Origin: Pseudoduganella plicata
GTDB lineage: Bacteria > Pseudomonadota > Gammaproteobacteria > Burkholderiales > Burkholderiaceae_D
DNA: 64,000 nt
Assembly (NCBI RefSeq): GCF_004421005.1
Contig: NZ_CP038026.1
Coordinates: 3,224,001-3,288,000 of the forward strand
Reading direction: 5' to 3'
In this document: positions 30,920 to 40,669 of the stretch, piece after piece
Numbering within the stretch: position 1 is the stretch's first letter
How the letters are laid out: the number at the start of each line of letters is the position of its first letter
Position numbers and translations under genes: made by a program
The notes under the pieces: generated by a model
What the model saw: the letters and a program-made list of their open reading frames with translations, nothing else
The model's database searches: none
Told to the model about the DNA's origin: nothing

Positions 30920-32206
30920 TTATTGCCGGTGCAGATTGGCGTAACGCACGCCGAAGTACAGAATGAACGCGTAGCAGACCGCCGGCACGAAGAACGACAC
31001 CTGCACGCCACTGCTATCGGCCAGCGCGCCCTGCGCGAACGGCACCAGCGCGCCGCCGACGATCGCCATGCACAGCAGGCCGGAAGCCTGGCCGGTCTGG
31101 CGTCCCAGGCCGTGCAGCGCCATGCTGAAGATGGTCGGGAACATGATCGAATTGCACAGGCCGACGGCCAGGATCGCCCACATTGCCACCTGGCCTTGCG
31201 CGAAGATCGCCACCATGATCAGCGCAATGCTGCAGGCCGCATTGAACGCCAGCGCCTTGCCCGGGCTGACCGTGCGCATGACGGCGAAGCCGATAAAGCG
31301 GCCGACCATCGCGCCGCCCCAGTACAGGCTGACGTAATGCGCCGCCTGGGCCGGTGCCATGCCGGCGATTTGCGGTTCGCCCATGTAGTTGATGAGGAAG
31401 CTGCCGATGCTGACTTCGCCGCCCACGTAGAGGAAGATGCCGATCGTGCCCAGCACCAGGTGTTTGTGGGCGAACAGATCGCTGAATTTTCCGGTCGGGG
31501 CGCCATCCTCGGCGTCCACGAGCTTGGGCAGGCGTGCCAGGGCGAACAGCACGGCCAGCAACAGCAGGGCGCCGGCCAGCACGAGGTAAGGACCCTGCAC
31601 GGCCGCCGCCTCCTTGGCGTGGTACGCCAACTGCTCGGCCACCGGCAGTTTCGCCAGCTGGTCGGCGCCCAGCACGCTGCCCGACAGGATCAGCATGCCG
31701 CCCAGCGCCGGCGCCACCGTCGTGCCCAGCGAATTGAACGCCTGCGTCAGCGTCAGGCGGCTCGACGCCGTGCGCGGATCGCCCAGCACCGTCACGTAGG
31801 GATTGGCCGCGACCTGCAGCACCGTGATGCCGCTGGCGAGGATGAAGAACGCGAACAGGAACAGCCCGTAACCGGATTCGGCGGCGGGATAGAACAGCGC
31901 GCAGCCCACGGCGGCCACGACGAGACCCGTGACGGCACCGCGTTGGTAGCCGATGCGCCGGATCAGCATCCCGGCCGGCAGCGAAACGATCAGGTAGGCG
32001 CCGAAAAAGCAGAACTGCACCAGCATCGCCTGCACATAGCTGAGCGTATAAATCCCCTTCAGGTGGGGAATCAGGACGTCGTTCAGTGACGTCAGCAGAC
32101 CCCACATGAAGAACAGGATCGTGACGATGACCAGCGGCGCCGTGTTGCCGCGACCGTTGTGCGCCGCGTCTGGCGCCACGGTGGCGGACCGTGAGGTATT
32201 TTCCAT
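30920..32206 (-). CDS. Sugar MFS transporter, FucP/GluP family
   Basis: A 428-residue permease with about 12 transmembrane helices. Family landmarks are FFMWGLLTSLNDVLIPHLK in helix 1, the GMLIRRIGYQRG loop, LQVAANPYVTVLGDP in helix 4-5 and SIMFPTIFSMALHGLGRQTG in the second half. Members take up fucose, glucose or galactose by proton or sodium symport. Placed between GH3 and a sugar kinase, it probably imports the monosaccharide or small glucan product of the glycosidases. It lies 15 bases after GH3. Confidence 0.9.
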   Translation of the reverse strand: MENTSRSATVAPDAAHNGRGNTAPLVIVTILFFMWGLLTSLNDVLIPHLKGIYTLSYVQAMLVQFCFFGAYLIVSLPAGMLIRRIGYQRGAVTGLVVAAVGCALFYPAAESGYGLFLFAFFILASGITVLQVAANPYVTVLGDPRTASSRLTLTQAFNSLGTTVAPALGGMLILSGSVLGADQLAKLPVAEQLAYHAKEAAAVQGPYLVLAGALLLLAVLFALARLPKLVDAEDGAPTGKFSDLFAHKHLVLGTIGIFLYVGGEVSIGSFLINYMGEPQIAGMAPAQAAHYVSLYWGGAMVGRFIGFAVMRTVSPGKALAFNAACSIALIMVAIFAQGQVAMWAILAVGLCNSIMFPTIFSMALHGLGRQTGQASGLLCMAIVGGALVPFAQGALADSSGVQVSFFVPAVCYAFILYFGVRYANLHRQ

Positions 32207-32221
32207 AACTTCGTACTTTCT

Positions 32222-34705
32222 TTAGTGTGCGCACTCCAGCGCGCCCGGATCGGCCGCGGCGCCGCCCACCACCTGGATATTGGCAAACGCCGCCACGAGA
32301 CCGGCCTGCGCCGTCACGCGGAATGGGTTGTCGACCTTCGTCAGGTCCACTCCCTTGTAACATGAAAGGGGTATTTTAACCGTCTGCCGCCCTTTTCCCG
32401 CGACGCGTTTGAATTCGGCCGAAACGTCCACGCTGGCCGTACCGATGCTGACCTGGACCGTGCCCTGGGGAGCGGCGCCGACGATGGTGTCGAACGTCAA
32501 CGCTCCCTGCCGGGTTGCCCACGCCGGCAATGCGCGCGGCCGGTCGGCCTTCGCTTCGATGAAGCCCGGCCCCGACCATGTCACCTTCTTGCCGTCCTGC
32601 TGGGTATTGACCTGTGCCGTTTCCACCGCCAGCGTCGGCAGCCGATACGTGGCGTTCAGGTCGGCACCCAGCGCCACCCGCTCGCCGCCGCTCTGGGCGT
32701 ACAGCGGAAACGTGGCGCGGTCGGACTGGTTAAAGATGGGGAACGCGTTGGTCGTGCCGCAGCCTGCCGTGCCCGTGTCCTCGGCCAGCCGGCCCACCTT
32801 GCGCCGGTCGCCATACGCCAGGCCGTAGCCGTAGGCGAACAATGGCGCATAGTCCTTGTCGCCCACGTTGAGCGGCGTCTGGCAGACGCTCTTCGGCCAG
32901 GAGAACGACAGCTTGCCGGTAAACGGGGCAGCCGTTTTGCCGTCCGCGCCGCGCAGCAGGACGTCGGCCACGCCCTTGCCTTCGGAGCCGGGCAGCCACG
33001 CGGCGACGAAGCTGTCCGACAGATTCAACAGGTCGTTCACATACAACGGCCGGCCCGAGACGAACACCGTCACCACCGGCTTGCCCTGACCGGCCACCGT
33101 CTTCAGTACGGCCAGGTCTTCCGGATACCGTGCGCTGTGCCGCAGGTTGGCGGCCGGGCCGATATCGCCGTCGCCTTCCGCATATGGGCCCTCGCCGATG
33201 ACGGCGACGACGGCATCGAAGTCGCGCACATCGACGCCCTTCCCATCGGGGCTGTAGGCGACCTTGCCCCCGGCGGCCGCGCGGATGCCGGCCAGGATCG
33301 TATCGCCGTTGGGGAAGTCGCTGTTCCGGTTGTCCGTGCCCTGCCACGTCAGGGTCCAGCCGCCGGCCTGGTTGGCCATGCTGTCCGCGCTCTTGCCGAC
33401 GACGAGAATGCGCTTGTCGCGCGCCAGCGGCAGAGTGCCGCCATCGTTCTTGAGCAGCACCAGCGATGCCTGCACCAGCTTGCGCGCCAGCTCGCGCGCC
33501 TGCAACGCCTCGACCTTGCCGGCGTGGACGGAGCCAGACGGCTTTTGCAGGTCCGCTCGCAGCTTGACGCGCAGGATGCGGGTGACCGCATCGTCGATGC
33601 GCGCCATCGGGATGCGCCCGTCCTTCACCTGTGCCACCGTGTTGGCGATGAAGCGCTTCCAGTCGTCCGGCACCATGACCATGTCGATGCCCGCGTTGAT
33701 CGCCTGCGGACAGCTGTCGTTGCCGCAGCCGGGCACCTCGGCGATACCGTTCCAGTCGGTGACGACGAAACCGTCGAAGCCCATCTTCTCCTTCAGCACC
33801 CCCGTCAGCAGCTCGCCGTTGCCATGCAGTTTGCCGTAGTCCTTGCCTGCGGCATCGTCACGCCAGCTGTTGTAAGAGGCCATGACGGTCTGCGCGCCCG
33901 CCTGCAGCGCCGGGTAGTAGCCGGCGCCGTGAATGTTGATCATGTCCTGCCGGCCGGATCGGTTGACGCCGCGGTCCTTGCCCTGGTCGGTGCCGCCGTC
34001 GCCGAGGTAATGCTTGGCGGTGGCGACGACGTTGGCGTCGTCGCGCAAATCGCCCTGCAGCCCTTCGACGTAGACGCCGGCATACTGCGCGACGATGCGC
34101 GGATCTTCCGAGAAGCTTTCGTAGGTGCGGCCCCAGCGATCGTCGCGTACGACCGCCAGCGTGGGCGCGAACACCCAGTTGATCCCCGTTGCGCGCACGG
34201 CCTTGCCGACCGCCTGCGCCATCGCCTTGATGCGCTGCGGATCGCGGGCGGCACCCAGTCCGATGTTGTGCGGGAACAGCGTGGCGCCAAACACGTTGCT
34301 GTTGCCATGCATGGCGTCGATGCCCCAGATGACGGGCACTTTTACTTTCATGTCGGTGCTCATCGACGCGTCGTAATAGGCGTCCGCCAGCGCCAGCCAG
34401 TCGGCCGGTGCCGCGTACTTGTTCCCCTTCGGCCAGCTGCCGCCGCCGTTCAGCACGGAGCCCAGGTAATACCGGCGCACATCCTCCGGCGTGGCCGTCT
34501 TGATCTCGGCCTGCGTCATCTGCCCCACCTTCTGCTCCAGCGTCATGCCGGCCACGATGGCGCGGACGCGCGCTTCCAGTCGCGCGTCCGGCGCCACGGC
34601 GCTTTTCACTTGCGGCCAGTCGGCCAGGGGCGCGCTGTGGGCAGTCACGGCCAGCAGCGGCGCGGCGGCCAGCGCCAGCAGATATCGGCTTACACGTCGG
34701 GTCAT
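32222..34705 (-). CDS. Glycoside hydrolase family 3 exo-beta-glucosidase
   Basis: An 827-residue secreted GH3 enzyme. A signal peptide ends near residue 25 (VTAHSA). The TIM barrel shows VIWGIDAMHGNSNVFGATLF, AKHYLGDGGTDQGKDRG and the nucleophile Asp in GFVVTDWNGI. The alpha/beta sandwich domain follows (ILVVGKSADSMANQAGGWT, YAEGDGDI), then a C-terminal carbohydrate-binding-like domain. The layout matches exo-1,3/1,4-beta-glucanases (ExoP type). ATG at 34705 has AAGGAG six bases upstream. It lies 28 bases after GH1. Confidence 0.94.
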   Translation of the reverse strand: MTRRVSRYLLALAAAPLLAVTAHSAPLADWPQVKSAVAPDARLEARVRAIVAGMTLEQKVGQMTQAEIKTATPEDVRRYYLGSVLNGGGSWPKGNKYAAPADWLALADAYYDASMSTDMKVKVPVIWGIDAMHGNSNVFGATLFPHNIGLGAARDPQRIKAMAQAVGKAVRATGINWVFAPTLAVVRDDRWGRTYESFSEDPRIVAQYAGVYVEGLQGDLRDDANVVATAKHYLGDGGTDQGKDRGVNRSGRQDMINIHGAGYYPALQAGAQTVMASYNSWRDDAAGKDYGKLHGNGELLTGVLKEKMGFDGFVVTDWNGIAEVPGCGNDSCPQAINAGIDMVMVPDDWKRFIANTVAQVKDGRIPMARIDDAVTRILRVKLRADLQKPSGSVHAGKVEALQARELARKLVQASLVLLKNDGGTLPLARDKRILVVGKSADSMANQAGGWTLTWQGTDNRNSDFPNGDTILAGIRAAAGGKVAYSPDGKGVDVRDFDAVVAVIGEGPYAEGDGDIGPAANLRHSARYPEDLAVLKTVAGQGKPVVTVFVSGRPLYVNDLLNLSDSFVAAWLPGSEGKGVADVLLRGADGKTAAPFTGKLSFSWPKSVCQTPLNVGDKDYAPLFAYGYGLAYGDRRKVGRLAEDTGTAGCGTTNAFPIFNQSDRATFPLYAQSGGERVALGADLNATYRLPTLAVETAQVNTQQDGKKVTWSGPGFIEAKADRPRALPAWATRQGALTFDTIVGAAPQGTVQVSIGTASVDVSAEFKRVAGKGRQTVKIPLSCYKGVDLTKVDNPFRVTAQAGLVAAFANIQVVGGAAADPGALECAH

Positions 34706-34733
34706 GCTGTCTCCTTGTTTCTGATTGTCGTAT

Positions 34734-36089
34734 TCAGGCGTCGCCATGCAGGAACGCGCGGTACCAGTGTCCGCTGTCCTTCAGCAGCCTTTGCTGCGTG
34801 GCGAAATCCACGTGCGTCAGGCCGAACCGGCGCGTGTAGCCTTCCGCCCACTCGAAGTTGTCGAGCAGGCTCCAGGCGAAGTAGCCGCGCACCGGTATAC
34901 CTTCGGCCAGTGCGTCCCGCAGCGCGGCCAGATGGCGCACGAGATAGGCGGTGCGCGGTGCGTCGTGCACGGCACCGTCGCTGACCGCGTCGTCGTAGCA
35001 CGAGCCGTTTTCCGTGATATGGATGGCGGACACGCCGTAGTCGCCGTGCAGGCGGCGCAGCAGCTCGGTGAGCCCTTGCGGCGCGACTTCCCAGCCGAAC
35101 GCGGTGCGCTCGACGTCCGGCGGCGCGACAATTTCCACCTGCAGCGGAGGGCGACCCGGCGCATGGGCGATCGTTTCCGGAAAATAGTAGTTCAGGCCCA
35201 TGAAGTCGGTCGGCACGGCGATCGTCGCCATGTCCCCGGCTTCGATGCGCGGCGCCAGCTCGCCCAGCAGCGCCAGCACGTCCGCCGGATAGCCGCGCCC
35301 GCCAAGCGGATCGAGGAACCAGCGGTTGCGCAGGCCGTCATGGCGCCGCGCGGCGGTGGCGTCTTCGACGCTGTCGGTGGCCGTGCGGACGGGATGCAGG
35401 CTAAGAGCGATGCCCACCTGCGCATCGGCGGCATTGGCGCGCACGACCGGCACGGCCAGTCCGTGCGACAGCAGCACGTGATGGCAGACCTGCAGCGCCG
35501 TGCCGAAGTCGCGGATGCCTGGCGCGTGCATGCCGTCCCAGTGACCGTGCATCGACGTGCACCATGGCTCGTTGTGCGTGATCCAGTGGTTCACCCGGTC
35601 GCCCAGCCGGCGCGTGACGGCGTCGACATACGCCGTGTAGGCGTACACGGTGTCGCGCGCGGCCCAGCCGCCGCGATCCTGCAATGCCTGCGGCAGATCC
35701 CAGTGGTACAGCGTGGCCCACGGTTGCAGGCCGCGTTCCAGCATGCCGTCGACCAGGCGTTCATAAAAGTCCAGCCCCTGTTCGTTGGGCGTGCCGGCCT
35801 CCGTCCAGATGCGCGGCCAGGCGATCGAAAAGCGGTAGGCATTCGTGCCCAGGTCGCGTGCCAGGTCGAGGTCCTGCGGCCAGCGCCGGTAGTGATCGCA
35901 CGCGACCTCGCCGCTGCGGCCGTCGCGAATCGCCCCGGGCCGGGTGCAGAAGCGGTCCCAGATCGATTCGACGCGGCCGCCCGCATGGATGGCGCCTTCA
36001 ATCTGATACGACGACGTGGAGGTGCCCCAGCGGAACCCGGCCGGGAAATCGGCGCGGCAAATGGCGGTGTTGCGGTTATCGGATGTCAT
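34734..36089 (-). CDS. Glycoside hydrolase family 1 beta-glucosidase
   Basis: A 451-residue cytoplasmic beta-glucosidase (no signal peptide). The N-terminal FPAGFRWGTSTSSYQIEGAI signature, the acid/base Glu in THNEPWC and the nucleophile Glu in ITENGSCYDD are present. It would split cellobiose or other short beta-glucosides to glucose. The start overlaps the GH5 stop by 14 bases, so GH5 and GH1 are translationally coupled. Confidence 0.95.
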   Translation of the reverse strand: MTSDNRNTAICRADFPAGFRWGTSTSSYQIEGAIHAGGRVESIWDRFCTRPGAIRDGRSGEVACDHYRRWPQDLDLARDLGTNAYRFSIAWPRIWTEAGTPNEQGLDFYERLVDGMLERGLQPWATLYHWDLPQALQDRGGWAARDTVYAYTAYVDAVTRRLGDRVNHWITHNEPWCTSMHGHWDGMHAPGIRDFGTALQVCHHVLLSHGLAVPVVRANAADAQVGIALSLHPVRTATDSVEDATAARRHDGLRNRWFLDPLGGRGYPADVLALLGELAPRIEAGDMATIAVPTDFMGLNYYFPETIAHAPGRPPLQVEIVAPPDVERTAFGWEVAPQGLTELLRRLHGDYGVSAIHITENGSCYDDAVSDGAVHDAPRTAYLVRHLAALRDALAEGIPVRGYFAWSLLDNFEWAEGYTRRFGLTHVDFATQQRLLKDSGHWYRAFLHGDA

Positions 36090-37358
36090 GGATATCCCTC
36101 GGCTTGTCGGTGGTCAGCCAGTGCAGCAGCGGTTGATGGAATTCGTAGGGTTGGGTACCGAAGGAGCGGAACAGCGCCTCGATGTCGGCCAGCGGCGCGG
36201 TGGCAAAGTCCAGCTTCGGTACCTTCGCACCGGTCGCATTGGTGACGAAGCCCCATTTGCCTGGGCCATGGCCGCCATCGCGGCTGACGACCTTCCACGA
36301 CCACGCGGTCGCGGCCCAGCCATATCTGGCGTACGTGTCGAACGATGCCCTGGCCACCTGCCCGCCCAGCTCCTGCCCCATCAGCGCCCACGGCTGGATC
36401 TCGCCGAGGAAGAACGCCGTGTCCAGCCGGCGCAGGCGCGCATCCCACTCGCAGACGCCGCCCTTGCCGTCGGCCCCGCAGGTCAGCCACTCGCGGTGGA
36501 CCGCCAGGTTCGGCGAGCCCCAGCCAAAATGGCCGGGATACGGATGCATCTCGAACGCGACGTTTTTCATCCCCTTGTCGGCCGGCTTGCCGTAGGCGTC
36601 GATACCCTTGCTGTGGCCGGGCAGGATGATGACGTGATTCGTGTCCACGGCGCGAATGGCCGTGTACAGCCGGCCCACGACCGCGGCCATGTTGTCCGGC
36701 GTCGTCCCCACGGTTCATTGAGCACGCTGTAGCCGGCCACGGTGCCGTTGTCCCGATAGCGGGTGGCGATCTGCTGCCACAGCCACTCGGTGCGCGACTG
36801 GAACTCGGGCGTGCTCCAGTACCGGTTCTTCCCGGCGCAGCCGCTGTGATGTTCCCAGCCCTGGCTGCCGACAGCGCCATGCAGGTCGAGGATCACGTAC
36901 ATGCCGCGCGCTTCGGCCTGCGCGATCGCGTCGTCCAGGTAGCGCCAGGCATCGGCGCGCAACTGGCGCGGGCGCCGCTCGTCTTCGACGACGCTGTAGA
37001 TGAACGGCAGCCGTACCACATTCAGGCCGTAACGCCGCATGCCGTCCCAGTCGCGCGTGGTGATCCAGTTGTCGCGGAACAGACGCATCAGCCGTTCGCG
37101 TTCGGCGTGGCCGAAGCGCCTGTCGAACGTCGCCTCCAGCGTGCATTGATCGTCCTCGTCGCCGCCCTGCTCCATCATCCAGAATTCGTTGATCAGCCAG
37201 TTGCCCAGGTTGGCGCCGCGCAGCACCACTGGACGGCCCGCCGGATCGAGCCACTTCGTCCCTTCGGTATGCAGCATCGGCAGCGCCGCCCCGGTCGCAC
37301 TGGCCGTTACGGCCGCGCAGCCCGACAGCAGCAGCGAGGCCAGAAGTCGTTTCATCAT
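36076..37358 (-). pseudogene. Glycoside hydrolase family 5 endoglucanase-like gene, one-base frameshift
   Basis: Two overlapping frames together make one GH5 protein of about 427 residues with a signal peptide ([14 protein letters not shown]). The first frame (37358 to about 36706) carries [15 protein letters not shown], the [16 protein letters not shown] barrel strand and the acid/base Glu in YSVLNEPWG. It then leaves frame into Arg-rich nonsense. The second frame resumes with [10 protein letters not shown] and holds the nucleophile Glu in FFLGEIQPW. One missing G in the GGGG run (36706-36709) explains the break. It may be a real loss or a sequence error. The gene leads the LacI-controlled run, and GGAGG precedes the start. 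Confidence 0.85.
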
Positions 37359-37382
37359 CGCGTCTCCTCCGCTTCTCGTGTA

Positions 37383-37396
37383 TGGAAAGCTTTCCA
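37383..37396. promoter_or_regulatory. LacI-family operator candidate
   Basis: The perfect 14-base palindrome TGGAAAGCTTTCCA lies 25 bases before the GH5 start and 45 bases after the lacI-type stop. Its size and form match LacI-family operators. A LacI-type repressor gene is adjacent, so it is probably the operator of the glycosidase run. Confidence 0.75.
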
Positions 37397-37407
37397 GTTC
37401 GGGGTTG

Positions 37408-37430
37408 AAAAAAACACGCCTGCAGGCGTG
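37408..37430 (-). terminator. Rho-independent terminator of the lacI-type gene
   Basis: Read on the minus strand, the palindrome CACGCCTGCAGGCGTG is followed by seven T residues, 10 bases after the lacI-type stop. It isolates the regulator from the glycosidase run downstream. Confidence 0.85.
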
Positions 37431-37440
37431 CCGGTGATCG

Positions 37441-38520
37441 TCAGGTGCGGCGCGTACGGTCGGACGGCTTGCGGCCAGCCGACGTGCCGGCTCCGGGCTT
37501 GCCGGCCACTGTCGCCGGCGCCGGTCCCAGCGAGGCGCGCTGCGTGATGCTGACGGGGTAAGTCCGTGCAACGGGCCGCTCGCCGCCGTAGCACCGGTTC
37601 AGCAGTGCGTTCAGGCCCGCCAGCGTCACGTCGCGCCACGGGATATGCACGGAGGTCAGCCGCGGCGCCGCGAATTGCGCGCTGGGCGTGTCGTCATACC
37701 CCAGCACGGAAACATCGCGCGGCACGGCGATGCCCGCTTCCTGGAAGTGCGACAGCGCGCCGATCGCCATCTCGTCGTTGGCGCAGAACAGCGCCGTGAA
37801 CGGGTAACCGGCGGCCAGCAGCTCGCGCGCGCACGCCCAGCCGCCTTCGGGCGAGAAGTCGCTTTCGGCAATCCACATGCCGTCGGTCGGCACACCCTCG
37901 CGCTGCAGCTGCGCCATGAAGCCTTCGATCCGCTCGACGTTGTCCGGCGCCGTGGACGGCCCGGCGATGACGGCGATCCGGTGGTGCCCCTGCGCCAGCA
38001 GCGCCTGCGCGGCCAGCATGCCGCCCTGCCGATGGTCGACGACGAAGCACTGGTCGGCGGCCCCGCCGAACGCCTGGTTGACGACAACGATGTTCGAGCC
38101 GCGCGTGCCGAAGGCTTCGATATCGCCGTCTTCCAGCATATTGCTCATCGAGATGATGCCGTCGCAGCCGCGCTGGACCAGGAACTCGATGCCTTCGACG
38201 GCCTGCCGGCGCGCGTCGCCCTGGCCTGCGCCGAATGCCACCACCATGTGCAGGCCGTTGGCGCGCAGCTCCGTGTCGATCAGCTGCAGGATCGGCGTGT
38301 AGAACGTGCCCTTCAGGACGGGGATATAGACGCCGATCATCTTCGAATAGCCGGACAGCAGCGCACGCGCGGCATGCGACGGCCGGAAGTCCAGCTCCTC
38401 GATGGCCTTGCGCACTTTCGCCAGCGTGGTCGGGGAGACCGCGCCCTTGCCACTGACCACGCGCGATGCCGTACCCAGTCCCACGCCCGCCAACCGGGCT
38501 ACGTCTTTGATGGTTGCCAC
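37441..38520 (-). CDS. LacI family transcriptional regulator
   Basis: A 359-residue repressor. The N-terminal helix-turn-helix and hinge ([20 protein letters not shown], then [14 protein letters not shown]) are typical, followed by a periplasmic-binding-protein-like sensor ([40 protein letters not shown]). The last 30 residues are a basic low-complexity tail. It lies upstream of GH5-GH1-GH3-permease-kinase on the same strand and most likely represses them until a glucan-derived sugar is present. The CelR type of beta-glucan regulator is the closest idea, but the inducer is unknown. Confidence 0.92.
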   Translation of the reverse strand: MATIKDVARLAGVGLGTASRVVSGKGAVSPTTLAKVRKAIEELDFRPSHAARALLSGYSKMIGVYIPVLKGTFYTPILQLIDTELRANGLHMVVAFGAGQGDARRQAVEGIEFLVQRGCDGIISMSNMLEDGDIEAFGTRGSNIVVVNQAFGGAADQCFVVDHRQGGMLAAQALLAQGHHRIAVIAGPSTAPDNVERIEGFMAQLQREGVPTDGMWIAESDFSPEGGWACARELLAAGYPFTALFCANDEMAIGALSHFQEAGIAVPRDVSVLGYDDTPSAQFAAPRLTSVHIPWRDVTLAGLNALLNRCYGGERPVARTYPVSITQRASLGPAPATVAGKPGAGTSAGRKPSDRTRRT

Positions 38521-38897
38521 TGCCTGTTGTCCTGTCTGTGATGAATGCGGGAAGCATACTGCATGCTACGTCCGCTGCGCTGTTCGCCTTTCCAGGCGCG
38601 ACCCACGGACGCCATCCTCAGCCACTGGCGCAATCGCGCTCATGCAACCGGAGACACGGCATGGAAACGTTCCCACTTTCAGTGAACTATACAGGAATCG
38701 GGACTGGCTTACGACCGATTTTTGTGGCGGAGGTGGCCAAGCTGAACATCGAGGCAGGCACCACACCAGGGTGCCACGGCGTTGCACAGCGGATCACGTC
38801 TCTGCTCGCATGAGCTCGCGTGGGCCGGCGAGATCGAACATCGACGCGATCCGGGAAATGGCCGGGCGACCCTACGCCGCCCGGCCGCTCACGTCCG
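38521..38897. other. 377-base gap between the lacI-type gene and pntB
   Basis: I find no convincing gene here. A plus-strand open frame from about 38661 (METFPLSV...) has no recognisable domain and no clear ribosome-binding site. The one notable motif is an operator-like near-palindrome at 38662-38675. The gap must contain the lacI-type promoter (minus strand). Confidence 0.6.
38662..38675. promoter_or_regulatory. Second LacI-operator-like site
   Basis: TGGAAACGTTCCCA is a 14-base near-palindrome with one mismatched pair. It resembles the perfect site at 37383 (TGGAAA...TTCCA) but has the central CG usual for LacI-family operators. It lies 142 bases upstream of the lacI-type start, so autoregulation is possible. 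Confidence 0.45.
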
Positions 38898-40352
38898 TCA
38901 GACCGCCTTGACCATTTCCTCGATAATCTTCTTCGCGTCGCCAAACACCATCATCGTCCGGTCCATATAGAACAGCTCGTTGTCCAGGCCGGCATAGCCC
39001 GATGCCATCGAGCGCTTGTTGACGATCACGGTTTTCGCCTTGTACGCCTCCAGGATCGGCATGCCGGCAATCGGCGATTTCGGGTCTTTCGCCGCCGGGT
39101 TGACGACGTCGTTGGCGCCCAGGATCAGTGCCACGTCCGCCTGGGCAAACTCGCCGTTGACGTCCTCCATCTCGAACACCTGGTCGTACGGCACCTCCGC
39201 CTCGGCCAGCAGCACGTTCATATGCCCCGGCATGCGTCCGGCCACCGGGTGGATCGCATATTTGACCGTCACGCCGTGTTCCGTCAGCTTCTCGACCAGT
39301 TCCTTCAACGCGTGCTGCGCGCGCGCGACCGCGAGGCCGTAGCCGGGCACGATGATGACGGTTTCCGCATTGCTCATCAGGAAAGCGGCATCGTCGGCCG
39401 AGCCGGATCTGACGGGGCGCTGCGGCGCCGCGGCGCCCGTGCTCGCCGCCGCCGCGTCGCCGCCGAAGCCGCCCAGGATGACGTTGAAGAACGAGCGGTT
39501 CATCGCCTTGCACATGATGTACGACAGGATCGCGCCGGACGAGCCGACCAGGGAGCCGGCGATGATCAGCATCGAATTATTCAGCGAGAAGCCAATGCCC
39601 GCCGCGGCCCAGCCGGAATAACTGTTCAGCATCGAGACGACCACCGGCATGTCCGCGCCGCCGATCGGAATGATGATCAGAACGCCCAGCACGAACGCGA
39701 TCGCCGTCATCACGACAAAGGGCGTCCATGCCGGTGCGACGCCGTCGGCCAGCACGAACGCCAGGCCCAGGCCGAGCATGAGCACGGCCAGCACGAGGTT
39801 CAGCATGTGCTGGCCCTTGAACACGACGGGCGCGCCCTGGAACAGCCGGAACTTGTATTTGCCGGCCAGCTTGCCGAACGCGATCACGGAGCCGCTGAAC
39901 GTGATGGCGCCGACAAACGTGCCGATGAACAGTTCGATGCGGTTCCCGACCGGCAGCGCCTCGCCGACGGCGGCGATATTGAACGCATGCGGCTCCGAGA
40001 CGGCGGCAACGGCAATGCAGACGGCGGCCAGGCCGATCAGCGAGTGCATCGCCGCGACCAGTTCCGGCATCTTCGTCATCTCGACCGTCCTGGCGAGATA
40101 TGCGCCAATGGCGCCGCCGATCACGACGCCCAGCGCGACGAGACCGAGGCCCATGCCCATTCCCGCCGCTTCCGATTTGAGCTTGAGGATCAGCGCGAGC
40201 GTCGTGACGAACGCGATCGCCATTCCCGTCATGCCGAATGCGTTGCCCTTGCGGGCCGTGGCGGGCGACGACAATCCCTTCAGCGCCTGGATAAAGCACA
40301 CGGAGGCGACGAGATACAGCATCGTCACCACGTTCATGGAGATGAAGGCCAT
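38898..40352 (-). CDS. pntB: NAD(P) transhydrogenase subunit beta
   Basis: PntB is the membrane and NADP-binding subunit of the proton-pumping transhydrogenase, which makes NADPH from NADH. The 484-residue protein has eight to nine N-terminal transmembrane helices and a C-terminal NADP(H) domain with VIIVPGYGLAVARAQHAL, the HPVAGRMPGHMNVLLAEA loop, LILGANDVVNP and KRSMASGYAGLDN. Its ATG shares one base with the stop of the upstream 101-residue subunit, a tightly coupled arrangement. Confidence 0.96.
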   Translation of the reverse strand: MAFISMNVVTMLYLVASVCFIQALKGLSSPATARKGNAFGMTGMAIAFVTTLALILKLKSEAAGMGMGLGLVALGVVIGGAIGAYLARTVEMTKMPELVAAMHSLIGLAAVCIAVAAVSEPHAFNIAAVGEALPVGNRIELFIGTFVGAITFSGSVIAFGKLAGKYKFRLFQGAPVVFKGQHMLNLVLAVLMLGLGLAFVLADGVAPAWTPFVVMTAIAFVLGVLIIIPIGGADMPVVVSMLNSYSGWAAAGIGFSLNNSMLIIAGSLVGSSGAILSYIMCKAMNRSFFNVILGGFGGDAAAASTGAAAPQRPVRSGSADDAAFLMSNAETVIIVPGYGLAVARAQHALKELVEKLTEHGVTVKYAIHPVAGRMPGHMNVLLAEAEVPYDQVFEMEDVNGEFAQADVALILGANDVVNPAAKDPKSPIAGMPILEAYKAKTVIVNKRSMASGYAGLDNELFYMDRTMMVFGDAKKIIEEMVKAV

Positions 40353-40657
40353 TATCTGCCTCCTTCTTTTTTATCTTTTTTACGGAACATCTCCAGCATG
40401 CGCTGGGTGACAAGGAAGCCGCCGAACACATTGACGGCGGCCAGCGCAACGGCGACGGTACCTGCGACCTGGCCGATGAGCCCTTCCGTCAGGCCGGCGG
40501 CCAGCATGGCGCCGACGATGATGATGGCGGAGACGGCGTTGGTGACGGCCATCAGCGGCGTATGCAGCGCCGGCGTGACGTTCCAGACCACGTGGTAGCC
40601 CACGTAGATCGCCAGCACGAAGATGATCAGGTTGATGATGGTGTGGCTGACTTCCAT
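40352..40657 (-). CDS. pntAb: NAD(P) transhydrogenase subunit alpha part 2 (membrane part)
   Basis: A 101-residue membrane protein with three hydrophobic segments: [18 protein letters not shown], then [20 protein letters not shown], then [20 protein letters not shown]. This corresponds to the C-terminal membrane section of PntA in E. coli, encoded separately here as in many alpha- and betaproteobacteria. It lies between the soluble subunit gene and pntB. Confidence 0.94.
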   Translation of the reverse strand: MEVSHTIINLIIFVLAIYVGYHVVWNVTPALHTPLMAVTNAVSAIIIVGAMLAAGLTEGLIGQVAGTVAVALAAVNVFGGFLVTQRMLEMFRKKDKKEGGR

Positions 40658-40669
40658 TTTTTTGTCTCC

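Noticed and set aside
38661..38813. Possible small gene (METFPLSV...) in the gap before pntB
   Set aside because: No domain or good ribosome-binding site, and it starts inside the operator-like site.
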